Shown here: positions 29,649 to 37,853 of the stretch, one piece after another
Layout: the number at the start of each line of letters is the position of its first letter
Numbering within the stretch: position 1 is the stretch's first letter
Assembly: GCF_000178835.2 (NCBI RefSeq)
Contig: NC_015275.1
Location: forward strand, 4,307,001 to 4,371,000
Origin: Cellulosilyticum lentocellum DSM 5427
Lineage (GTDB): Bacteria > Bacillota > Clostridia > Lachnospirales > Cellulosilyticaceae
Direction of reading: 5' to 3'
Length of the DNA: 64,000 bases
The notes under the pieces: model-generated
The model's input: the letters and a program-made list of their open reading frames with translations, nothing else
Databases searched by the model: none
Told to the model about the DNA's origin: nothing
Program-made: the position numbers and the translations under genes

Positions 29649-30179
29649 TTAATAAGCTTCTTTCCAATTCTCGAAAATACCTGTTGCCTCTTTTAAGAAT
29701 GCATTGGAAATAGTAATGTTAGTATCATCTACTGTTTTATCCTCTGAAAAAATAGGAACTGGATTACATCCACCTCTAGTTACCTCTACTTCATCTGGAG
29801 AAAATCTGTTCTTGCAGTTTTGACAAACTAGGACATCCCCATCTTGCTCATAGTATCCTCTTCCTGAACTATAACAAATTTGACAAGTATTAAAGGCTGT
29901 ACGAATGGTTCCATCTGTGGCTTTAATAGCTAGTACTTCTAGGCCCACTCCATCTACTTCTACTGGATAATAGCTTGCCTCATTTGTGATTTCATTAATA
30001 GGTATAACTAAGTCTTTCCCTTCTAATACTACCACATTTTCTTTTGCTTTACCTTCATTTTTATTACCTTCCTTTTTAAAAAATAAACTCCCTGCTATTA
30101 CTGCTACAAGCGCTGCTCCTATCACCACATAAACCATACTTTTAGAGCTGTTACTCTTTTTATTCTTATGATTACCCAT
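29649..30179 (-). CDS. DUF2318 Fe-S/metal-binding membrane protein
   Basis: 176 aa from MGNHKNKKSNSSK (AGAGGAA upstream); an open stretch of 29 codons before it is AT-rich filler. One membrane helix (about 18-36). The outer part has CQICYSSGRGYY, LVCQNCKNRF and a late GGCNPVPI: the CxxC, CxxC, Cys pattern of DUF2318. Such proteins accompany FTR1-type iron uptake and metal or periplasmic redox systems. Here it follows the HMA-TauE-cupredoxin gene, suggesting a shared metal-handling role. Confidence 0.82.
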   Translation of the reverse strand: MGNHKNKKSNSSKSMVYVVIGAALVAVIAGSLFFKKEGNKNEGKAKENVVVLEGKDLVIPINEITNEASYYPVEVDGVGLEVLAIKATDGTIRTAFNTCQICYSSGRGYYEQDGDVLVCQNCKNRFSPDEVEVTRGGCNPVPIFSEDKTVDDTNITISNAFLKEATGIFENWKEAY

Positions 30180-30269
30180 CTTTAATTCCTCTCTATTCAC
30201 CATTTGCTGATTATTCTTCACTATTAATTTGCATTCTCCATTAATTCTTAACTCTTTATTATTCATTAT

Positions 30270-31613
30270 TTATTTCTTAATTACTTTAATGTTACTTCTA
30301 ATCATTCCCATCCAACAACTATATACAAACTCCCCTTCTTCTGTAGGGGTAAACTCTATTACATTCTCTCCGAGTTTGAATTTTACTTCTTTCTCATACT
30401 CTGGAATAAAGATTCTATTGTTACACCCATTAATAGAGCCTTTTTCAGCTGTTATCACCCATCGTACAGGCATGCCTGCTTGTACTTCAATAACAGGGTA
30501 TTCACCTGAAGCTAATTTGCTTTCTACTATTTGAACACCATTCTCTATCCGTACTACACTATTATTATTAGCACTTACACTACCAGGAACCATTATTCCC
30601 GATAAACTCAGTCCGCTACTGAGCATACCTCCACCTAAAATCACAACTAAAACAGCCCCTATAGATATAAGCTTATGTGTAAACCTCTTACTAAGTAATG
30701 AAGACAAGACCCCTACCCCAAACATTAAAGGTACTGTCCCCAAGCTGAATAAAAACATAGCCAATGCGCCCTTAAGCATACTTCCTGTTGAAAGACTGTA
30801 TAATTGCATAGCTTGTAGTGGGCCACATGGCATTAGGCCATTTATTAAGCCTACAAATAAGGGACTATTACTCCCTAATTTGCTATATAATTTTCTAGAA
30901 AAAGCTTTTGGCATACTTATATTTAGTTTGCGAAGCCCTGGAAAAACATTTAACATATTCAGCCCCATAATCATCATAAACAGGCCAGCAATAATCTGAA
31001 TACTTCCCTTTGCTCCTTCTGAAAAACTGATAACCGATCCTAATGCACCAACAATCCCACCCATTACTGTATAAGAAATCACTCGCCCTAAGTTGTATAA
31101 AAAACTAGGTCTTAGTGTCACCCACCTATGCTTCTTAGATTCGGTCTTAGTAACAGGTTGTATACACTGTGATAAATTAATACCACCACACATGGCAATA
31201 CAATGAATTGAAGTCAGTAATCCTATTATAAATAGCATGCCATAACTCATGTTTTCTTTAGCTTCTGGAAAAACATAAAAGAAATTTGTAAAGCCAAAAT
31301 ACTTCAGCACACGATAAAGGGCAAAGATAATAATCATTACTCCTATCATTTTAGTTATGCGGTCTATTTTTGCATCCGCATTTTCCTTCCTTATAACCTT
31401 GTAACCTTGTTTCTCAATAACCTGTGCTATGTCTTCGAAGGAAATAAGTTCCTCATCATACAAACATTCAGCGTGATTCTGAGTGTAGCTTACTTTAGCG
31501 CTAATGACTCCTTTTGTTTGTTTTAATTTACTGCCTATTCTCCTCTCACAGCTTACACAAGTCATTCCATCAATCTTAATAATCTCTTTTGTGTATTGTC
31601 TTTGCATTTTCAT
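30270..31613 (-). CDS. HMA - TauE/SafE-like membrane - cupredoxin fusion protein
   Basis: About 447 aa. Residues 10-75 are a heavy-metal-associated domain with GMTCVSCERR. About 85-330 is a six- to seven-helix membrane domain of the SafE/DsbD-like type (SIHCIAMCGGINLSQC, GLINGLMPCGPLQAMQLYSLSTG). About 345-447 is a cupredoxin-like domain (VEVQAGMPVRWVITAEKGSINGCNNRIFIPEY ... EGEFVYSCWMGMIRSNIKV) with possible Cys/Met copper ligands. It likely moves or delivers copper across the membrane. It sits in a row with a DUF2318 protein, CopZ and CopA. The start codon is uncertain by four codons (GTG/ATG). Confidence 0.85.
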   Translation of the reverse strand: MKMQRQYTKEIIKIDGMTCVSCERRIGSKLKQTKGVISAKVSYTQNHAECLYDEELISFEDIAQVIEKQGYKVIRKENADAKIDRITKMIGVMIIIFALYRVLKYFGFTNFFYVFPEAKENMSYGMLFIIGLLTSIHCIAMCGGINLSQCIQPVTKTESKKHRWVTLRPSFLYNLGRVISYTVMGGIVGALGSVISFSEGAKGSIQIIAGLFMMIMGLNMLNVFPGLRKLNISMPKAFSRKLYSKLGSNSPLFVGLINGLMPCGPLQAMQLYSLSTGSMLKGALAMFLFSLGTVPLMFGVGVLSSLLSKRFTHKLISIGAVLVVILGGGMLSSGLSLSGIMVPGSVSANNNSVVRIENGVQIVESKLASGEYPVIEVQAGMPVRWVITAEKGSINGCNNRIFIPEYEKEVKFKLGENVIEFTPTEEGEFVYSCWMGMIRSNIKVIKK

Positions 31614-31628
31614 ATCCACAACCACTCA

Positions 31629-31904
31629 TTATTTTTCCGACTTATTTTCTTTATCCTTTGAACAACAACTACTTCCTTTTGCCATTACAATCATCATTCC
31701 AATCATCATAATTGGGCATATAAGAGATGACAGAGTATAAGCTATCTTTGTTCCTGCTACTCCAAGGCTACTACTTATAAGCGGTACTATGGCTACGATA
31801 ATAATAGGCAACAAACAACAGGCCCCCATCATGCCTATTCCTTTTAGCAAACCTTTTTTCTGGTTCATAGGATTTTCTTTTTTATTTTCTTTTTCTAAAT
31901 TCAT
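31629..31904 (-). CDS. Small membrane protein in the copper island
   Basis: 91 aa. Two hydrophobic segments (about 22-45, with GACCLLPIIIVAIVPLISSS, and 53-77, Met-rich CPIMMIGMMIVMAKG) and a tail with SSCCSKDKE. The Met and CC motifs suggest metal contact. Its stop codon overlaps the run-up to the HMA-TauE-cupredoxin gene by a few bases, so it should be co-translated with it. The family is not recognised beyond short CC-containing membrane proteins often found near copper genes. Confidence 0.65.
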   Translation of the reverse strand: MNLEKENKKENPMNQKKGLLKGIGMMGACCLLPIIIVAIVPLISSSLGVAGTKIAYTLSSLICPIMMIGMMIVMAKGSSCCSKDKENKSEK

Positions 31905-32086
31905 ATTCCTTCTCCTATCCTACTTTTAATAGTCATATTTTTATAAATTGCTGCTGTACAAATGTCTAGATAAGCTATTCTATAGACTTATCATAAATAA
32001 AAATTACTGCTTAGGTATGGGAGATTTGTGGGATAAATATGTGATTTATCATTTTTACCCCATTATTTAAATTTACCCATAAAAAA

Positions 32087-32129
32087 AGCCCTATAATAGC
32101 ACGAGCAAATGGCATGCTATTATAGGGCT
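32087..32129 (-). terminator. Terminator of copZ
   Basis: A 15-bp perfect stem (32115-32129 with 32087-32101) with a 13-nt loop, followed on the minus strand by seven T. It ends the copA-copZ transcript and separates it from the 31904 gene. Confidence 0.9.
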
Positions 32130-32162
32130 CTTGTATTTTATTAACTTAATTCTTACTGAGTA

Positions 32163-32369
32163 TTATACCTCTTCTATAGCTGTTACATCGTAACCAGCTT
32201 CATCAATTGCCTCAGTAAGTACTTCATTGGCCTTGTCAGTATCTAATACTGCATACTTACCTTCTAAACTTACCTCTACTTCTCCTTTAGCAAAACCTCC
32301 TAAAGCTTCTTTTACATGTGCCACACAGTGACCACAACTCATACCATCAATCATTATTTTCTTTTTCAT
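32163..32369 (-). CDS. copZ: Copper chaperone CopZ-like HMA protein
   Basis: 68 aa from MKKKIMIDGMSCGHC; AGGAG stands 8 bp before this ATG and only 2 bp before the earlier one. GMSCGHC is the metal-binding CxxC; a single ferredoxin-like HMA domain fills the protein, ending in YDVTAIEE. It carries Cu(I) to CopA, encoded 142 bp upstream in the same direction. Confidence 0.9.
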   Translation of the reverse strand: MKKKIMIDGMSCGHCVAHVKEALGGFAKGEVEVSLEGKYAVLDTDKANEVLTEAIDEAGYDVTAIEEV

Positions 32370-32511
32370 CTTCATCTCTCCTTTTATTACTATTTTATCT
32401 TATCATTTTATTTTTAAAAGCTAACTATGAAAATATTATTATTTTCATTCTAGCTTACTATTATTACTTTACTCCAAAGATCATAAAGACTTTAGTAAAT
32501 GATTCACCGAT

Positions 32512-34950
32512 TTATCCTTTAAAGTTTTTAAGTCTTAAGGCATTAAGAAGTACTGAAACAGAACTTAAGCTCATGGCTGCTGCTGCAATCATAGGATTTA
32601 ATAATGGCCCTCCAAAGATATGAAGAAATCCCATAGCTACTGGTATACCTAATACATTGTAACCAAATGCCCAAAATAGATTTTGCTTGATATTTCTAAT
32701 GGTTGCCTTGCTCAGTTTAATAGCTGTTGGCACGTCTTTAAGGTCACTTCTCATAAGAACAATGTCAGCTGATTCAATAGCTACATCTGTTCCTGAACCA
32801 ATAGCAATACCTATATCAGCTCTAGCTAAAGCAGGGGCATCATTAATACCATCTCCTACCATGGCTACTTTTTTACCTTCATTTTGAAGCTTTTGTACTT
32901 CATTGGCTTTATCTTCTGGTAAGACTTCTGCAAGTACAATGTCAATACCTACTTGTTTAGCAATAGCTGCTGCAGTTTTCTTGTTATCCCCTGTAATCAT
33001 AGCTACCTTAATACCCATTTGATGAAGTGTTTGTATAGCTTCTTTACTACTTGGTTTAACTGTATCTGCTACTGCTATAATACCTGCTAATTTATCATCT
33101 ATTGCAATATACATCGGGGTTTTACCCTCTTCTGCCAGTCTATCTGACTGAGTAGTTAATGTACTAATATCAATATTTTCTTCTACCATTAATTTCTTAT
33201 TTCCTAAGAGCACATGCCTACTATCAATATCTACAGCAATACCATGACCTGGTATGGCATTAAAGTTTTGTATCTCTTTAAAAGCTAAGCCTCTTTCTTC
33301 TGCTGCTCTTACAATAGCTTCTCCTAATGGATGCTCAGAGCCTTTCTCTGCACTAGCTGCTAAAACAAGTAATTCATCTTTACCTGTAGTAGCTGTTAAG
33401 ATATCTGTTACCTTTGGTTTACCTTCTGTTAATGTTCCCGTTTTATCAAAAACAATGGTATCTATTTTATAAGTTGTTTCTAAGGCTTCTCCACCTTTAA
33501 TAAGTACACCATTTTCTGCACCTTTTCCTGTTCCTACCATAATCGCTGTTGGGGTAGCAAGACCTAAGGCACATGGACAAGCAATAACAAGTACCGCAAT
33601 AAAAATAGTAAGGGCAAAGGTTGCAGACTCTCCAGCTATTAACCAACCTACAGCAGCGATAATTGCTAATATAATAACTGTTGGTACAAAGTAAGAAGAG
33701 ATTACATCAGCCATTTTAGCAATTGGTGCTTTAGTCCCTTGAGCATCTTCTACTAATTTTATAATTTGGGCAAGCGCTGTATCCTTACCAACCTTAGTAG
33801 CTCGATACTTAATAAATCCAGTTTTATTAATACTTGCTCCTATAACTTTACTTCCTACCGTTTTTTCTACTGGAATACTTTCTCCTGTAAGCATGGCTTC
33901 ATCAATAGCAGTACTGCCTTCAATAACTTCTCCATCTACCGGCAACCTTTCACCTGGTTTAACAAGGATTACGTCTCCTACTACCACTTCTTCAAGGGGC
34001 ACTGTTACCTCTACATTATTCCTAATAACTGTTGCTGTCTTTGGTGCTAAGCCCATAAGCTTTTTAATGGCTTCAGAAGTTTTACCTTTTGATCTAGCTT
34101 CTAAGTATTTACCTAATGTAATCAGTGCTAAGATAGTGGCTGCTGATTCATAATACAGATGCATGGCATGCTCCATACCGCCCTCTGGATGTGTGATAAT
34201 TTTATAAGTGCCATATAAGCTATAAATAATAGCAGCTAGTGTTCCTACTGCAATTAAAGAGTCCATATTAGGACTAAGTTTAACTAAGTTCTTAAGCCCA
34301 ATCTTATAGAATTTGAAACCGATAAACATAACTGGCAAGGTGAGAATTAACTGAATCATTGCAAAGTTGAGCGGATTCATCATTGGATCAAGCACACTAG
34401 GAAGTGGCATACCTACCATATGTCCCATGATAATGATTAAAAGTGGAACAGTAAATATGAGTGATGCAATAAGACGCCCAAATAAAAGCTGTTCTTCTGT
34501 ATATTTCTTCTTCTCCGTGCTTTTTTCCTCTTCTGTAATAAGTTTATAACCTGCTTTTTCTACAGCAGCTTTGATTTGGCTTGTTTTTACAAGATCTTCA
34601 TCTACTTTAACCGTAAGCTTCTCACTGGCAAAGTTAACATTACTACTTTCCACACCCTCTAACTTCTTCACCACTTTTTCTATACGATTAGCACAAGCTG
34701 AACAGGTCATACCTTCTACTTTAAAGGTATAAGCGGCTTCATTTTTGTGTACCTTATAACCAGCTTTTACTACCGCTGCTTCAACCTCTTTAGGTTGCAG
34801 CTTGGCATCATCATATTTTAGAGTTAAGGTTTCTGTAGCAAAATTCACATTGGCTGTTTCTACGCCCTCTAACTTTTTAACAACTCTCTCAACCCGATTG
34901 GCACAAGCTGAACAGGTCATGCCATCTATTTTAAAGGATCTATTTGTCAT
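32512..34950 (-). CDS. copA: Copper-exporting P1B-type ATPase
   Basis: 812 aa. Two N-terminal HMA domains have GMTCSAC at residues 10-16 and 80-86. Eight membrane helices include the CPC motif in VIACPCALGLATP. The TGES motif (LTGES) lies in the actuator domain and DKTGTLTEG holds the phosphorylated Asp; HPLG, GDGINDAPAL follow. It pumps Cu(I) out of the cell. The promoter at 35005-35033 and a CsoR-like operator at 34980-34997 are visible, so copper-induced expression is likely. The ribosome site is GAAAGGAAG. Confidence 0.95.
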   Translation of the reverse strand: MTNRSFKIDGMTCSACANRVERVVKKLEGVETANVNFATETLTLKYDDAKLQPKEVEAAVVKAGYKVHKNEAAYTFKVEGMTCSACANRIEKVVKKLEGVESSNVNFASEKLTVKVDEDLVKTSQIKAAVEKAGYKLITEEEKSTEKKKYTEEQLLFGRLIASLIFTVPLLIIIMGHMVGMPLPSVLDPMMNPLNFAMIQLILTLPVMFIGFKFYKIGLKNLVKLSPNMDSLIAVGTLAAIIYSLYGTYKIITHPEGGMEHAMHLYYESAATILALITLGKYLEARSKGKTSEAIKKLMGLAPKTATVIRNNVEVTVPLEEVVVGDVILVKPGERLPVDGEVIEGSTAIDEAMLTGESIPVEKTVGSKVIGASINKTGFIKYRATKVGKDTALAQIIKLVEDAQGTKAPIAKMADVISSYFVPTVIILAIIAAVGWLIAGESATFALTIFIAVLVIACPCALGLATPTAIMVGTGKGAENGVLIKGGEALETTYKIDTIVFDKTGTLTEGKPKVTDILTATTGKDELLVLAASAEKGSEHPLGEAIVRAAEERGLAFKEIQNFNAIPGHGIAVDIDSRHVLLGNKKLMVEENIDISTLTTQSDRLAEEGKTPMYIAIDDKLAGIIAVADTVKPSSKEAIQTLHQMGIKVAMITGDNKKTAAAIAKQVGIDIVLAEVLPEDKANEVQKLQNEGKKVAMVGDGINDAPALARADIGIAIGSGTDVAIESADIVLMRSDLKDVPTAIKLSKATIRNIKQNLFWAFGYNVLGIPVAMGFLHIFGGPLLNPMIAAAAMSLSSVSVLLNALRLKNFKG

Positions 34951-34979
34951 AGTTTACTTCCTTTCTTCCATTTATATTT

Positions 34980-35033
34980 CACCCCCCCTATGGGGTGTTA
35001 TTTAATACTATAACTCTTTCTTTATTTTGTCAA
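34980..35033 (-). promoter_or_regulatory. copA promoter with CsoR-like operator at +1
   Basis: Minus strand: TTGACA (35028-35033), 17-bp spacer, TAGTAT (35005-35010), then a G/C-tract dyad at 34980-34997 (CACCCC ... CCCCTATGGGG ... TG). The C-run/TAT/G-run form fits CsoR copper-sensor operators. It covers the transcription start and lies 30 bp before the copA ATG. Confidence 0.7.
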
Positions 35034-35046
35034 TCATTCATCTGTC

Positions 35047-35145
35047 CTATTCTATTACTATAAAGTCGTTCATACTCTCTAAATTCTTTATAGCCCTATC
35101 CATTTTATTAATATATTTAAAGCAAGTCATTCCACCTATTTTCAT
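35047..35145 (-). pseudogene. Decayed HMA-domain fragment upstream of copA
   Basis: A 32-codon frame begins MKIGGMTCFKYINKMDRAIK and continues NLESMNDFIVIE. It lines up with the HMA start GGMTCxxCxxRVERAIKKLEGV, but the second Cys of CxxC is Tyr and the domain stops after about half its length. It lies just upstream of the copA promoter on the same strand. It is most likely the remains of an older copZ or copA copy. Confidence 0.55.
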
Positions 35146-35671
35146 TACTACATATATGCTTTATATGGTTTTAATTTAACATTTTAGTACACACTCTGAA
35201 CAAAATATTTAAAATTTATAATTAAAAAATTATTTTAATTGCATTAAATCACTCATTTCTTTACATCTTGTGTGTTTTTAGCACAAAATAGAACAACTTG
35301 CACTATAATCAACTACAAACAATTGAGTCATTATACTTTTAGTACTTTTCATGTCTACTAATGATAACAATTAATCGCTAAATAAAAAAACTAATCTATG
35401 CATAAGTCATCTTAGTGTTATTTACATCCAAGTAAAACTCATAATAGAAGTAAAAGAACTATATAAAGGAGGTGCAAAACGATATCATCTGAGACGCTAA
35501 AATAATATGACTCTAACAGCAGAAATAGACTCTCAAATGCTAAAGCATATAAAAATACCTCTTTATTTCAGTCTAAAAGATTAATCATTTATCTAACAAC
35601 TTACATAACTTAAATCATCTAATCTCAATTTGCACATTTATGGAAAATAAGAATACAAAGGAGATGTAAAA
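35146..35671. other. Long AT-rich leader of the xylanase genes with an orphan ribosome site
   Basis: No supported protein gene. A near-perfect Shine-Dalgarno AAAGGAGGTG at 35464-35473 has no ATG/GTG/TTG at a usable distance. A 25-codon frame starts at 35508 (MTLTAEIDSQMLKHI...), too far from it. The region probably holds the promoter of the GH30-GH43 genes; clear -35/-10 boxes are not obvious. Confidence 0.45.
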
Positions 35672-37828
35672 ATGATTACCTGTATAAAAAAAATATTCAC
35701 CCAATTATCATCTTACGTACTTGCATTAGCTTTGATTATAACAATATTGCCACCTAATGAAGCTTTAGCCGCAAGTGATGCAATCATTAATTTATCATCA
35801 GAATATCAAACAATTCGTGGCTTTGGAGGAATGAATCATCCAGCTTGGGCTGGAGATTTAACCTCCGTTCAAAGAGAAACCGCTTTTGGTAATGGAGATA
35901 ATCAATTAGGTTTTTCTATTTTAAGAATTCATGTAGATGAAAATAAAAATAACTGGTCAAGAGAATTAGAAACGGCAAAAGCTGCCGTAGCTAAAGGAGC
36001 CATCGTCTTTGCTTCCCCTTGGAATCCTCCAAGTGATATGATAGAGACTTTTACTCGTAATGGTGTGGGCAATCAAAAACGTCTAAAATACAGTAAATAC
36101 GCTGCATATGCTCAGCATCTTAATGATTTTGTTACCTATATGAAAAATAACAATGTGAATCTATATGCTATTTCTGTTCAAAACGAACCTGATTATGCAC
36201 ATGATTGGACATGGTGGACACCACAAGAAATGCTTAACTTTATGAAAAACTACGCCGGCTCAATCAATTGCAGGGTTATTGCTCCTGAATCATTTCAGTA
36301 TCTAAAAAATATATCAGATCCTATCTTAAATGACTCACAGGCACTTGCTAATATGGATATTCTTGGTGCTCACTTTTATGGTACTAGTATCAATAATATG
36401 TCATATCCACTTTTTAAACAAAAAGGTACAGGAAAAGATCTTTGGATGACAGAGGTTTATGTTCCTAATAGTGATAATAATTCAGCAGATCGCTGGCCAG
36501 AGGCAATAGAAGTTTCATATAACATGCATAATGCTTTAGAAAATGGCTTTCAATCTTATGTATGGTGGTACATTCGTAGGCAATATGGTCCTATGAAAGA
36601 GGACGGTACAATCAGTAAAAGAGGTTATTGTATGGCTCAATACTCTAAGTTTGTACGTCCTGGTTACGTAAAAGTTGCTGCTACCAGTAACCCTAATACA
36701 AATGTTTATGTATCTGCTTATAAAGGTGATAATAAAGCCGTTATTGTTGCAATTAATAAGGGCTCCTCAGCTATTAATCAAAATTTCGTTATCAATAATG
36801 GTAGCATAAAAAGTGTAGATCGTTATAGAACTTCTGCTAATGAAAATCTAGCCAAAACAGCTAATATAGATACTAGCAGTAATAGCTTCTGGGCTAACCT
36901 ACCTGCTAATAGTGTGTCTACATTCGTTTGCACTTTAGGATCCTCAAGCCCTATAGAGCCTACACCTACACCTTCACCCACTCCTACTCCTACTCCTACT
37001 CCTACTGATACGACAGTAAAGGATTATGCTGTGCTAAAGGATGGCTGGTATTATATAAAAAATACAAATGCCCAAAAGTATCTTCAAGTAAAAGATAATA
37101 CAGGAGCAAATGGCCAAAATGTTGAAATAGGTACTGGTACAGGGGTTACTGGTCAAAAATGGTACTTAACCAATACGAGTAATGGCTATGTCACTTTGAA
37201 AAATGGTTTAGATTATATGCTAGATGTAGCTAATGGTGCTAATGTAGATGGTACTAATATCCAAATTTATTCACCTAATGGTATGGATGCTCAAAAGTTT
37301 AAGCTTGTTCCAACTGCCACTAGTAATGTTTACGGCATTTTAACCAAGAGTTCAGTAGACACCAAATCTTTAGATGTCTATAATTTTGGAACTACTGATG
37401 GTTCTAATGTATGCGAATGGACGTATTACAAGAATAGTTGTCAAATGTGGGTACTTGAACCTTGCGGTGCACCAGAAAATACTACGCCAACACCGACTCC
37501 TACGCCTACTCCTACACCTGAGACGCCTTCAACACCTACTTCTATGAGCATTAAGATTATCTCAGACTGGTCAGATGGTGCAACTGCTGAAATAACGATT
37601 ACCAATAACACAGGTAAGGACTTAAATGGATGGACATGTACTTTTACAACTAGCAGACCTATTAGTGCTCTTTGGAATGCACAACTCGTAAGTAGCAATG
37701 GTAATACCTATACTATTTCTAATCCATCATGGCAACCTCTTCTAACTGCTGGAAGCAGCTATACCTTTGGCTGTAATATGGGTAGTGGTTCATCTGATGT
37801 AACCATTACTAATATATCTTTAAAATAA
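35672..37828 (+). CDS. Secreted GH30 glucuronoxylanase with ricin-type and CBM2 modules
   Basis: 718 aa. Signal peptide about 1-34 (cut near ALAA-SD). GH30 catalytic domain about 35-425: acid/base Glu172 in VQNEPDY and nucleophile Glu261 in WMTEVY. The WYIRRQYGPM loop carries the Arg that in GH30_8 enzymes grips the glucuronic acid side group, so glucuronoxylan endo-cleavage is likely. A PT-rich linker, a ricin-type beta-trefoil (about 450-595) and a second PT linker lead to a CBM2-like domain (about 625-718). It acts outside the cell on plant xylan, together with the GH43 gene 25 bp downstream. Confidence 0.9.
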   Translation: MITCIKKIFTQLSSYVLALALIITILPPNEALAASDAIINLSSEYQTIRGFGGMNHPAWAGDLTSVQRETAFGNGDNQLGFSILRIHVDENKNNWSRELETAKAAVAKGAIVFASPWNPPSDMIETFTRNGVGNQKRLKYSKYAAYAQHLNDFVTYMKNNNVNLYAISVQNEPDYAHDWTWWTPQEMLNFMKNYAGSINCRVIAPESFQYLKNISDPILNDSQALANMDILGAHFYGTSINNMSYPLFKQKGTGKDLWMTEVYVPNSDNNSADRWPEAIEVSYNMHNALENGFQSYVWWYIRRQYGPMKEDGTISKRGYCMAQYSKFVRPGYVKVAATSNPNTNVYVSAYKGDNKAVIVAINKGSSAINQNFVINNGSIKSVDRYRTSANENLAKTANIDTSSNSFWANLPANSVSTFVCTLGSSSPIEPTPTPSPTPTPTPTPTDTTVKDYAVLKDGWYYIKNTNAQKYLQVKDNTGANGQNVEIGTGTGVTGQKWYLTNTSNGYVTLKNGLDYMLDVANGANVDGTNIQIYSPNGMDAQKFKLVPTATSNVYGILTKSSVDTKSLDVYNFGTTDGSNVCEWTYYKNSCQMWVLEPCGAPENTTPTPTPTPTPTPETPSTPTSMSIKIISDWSDGATAEITITNNTGKDLNGWTCTFTTSRPISALWNAQLVSSNGNTYTISNPSWQPLLTAGSSYTFGCNMGSGSSDVTITNISLK

Positions 37829-37853
37829 TCTATAAGATATGAGGGGATAATAT

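Noticed and set aside
33254-34549. Several plus-strand frames opposite copA
   Set aside because: copA is complete with all motifs; the antisense frames are by-products of its codon use.
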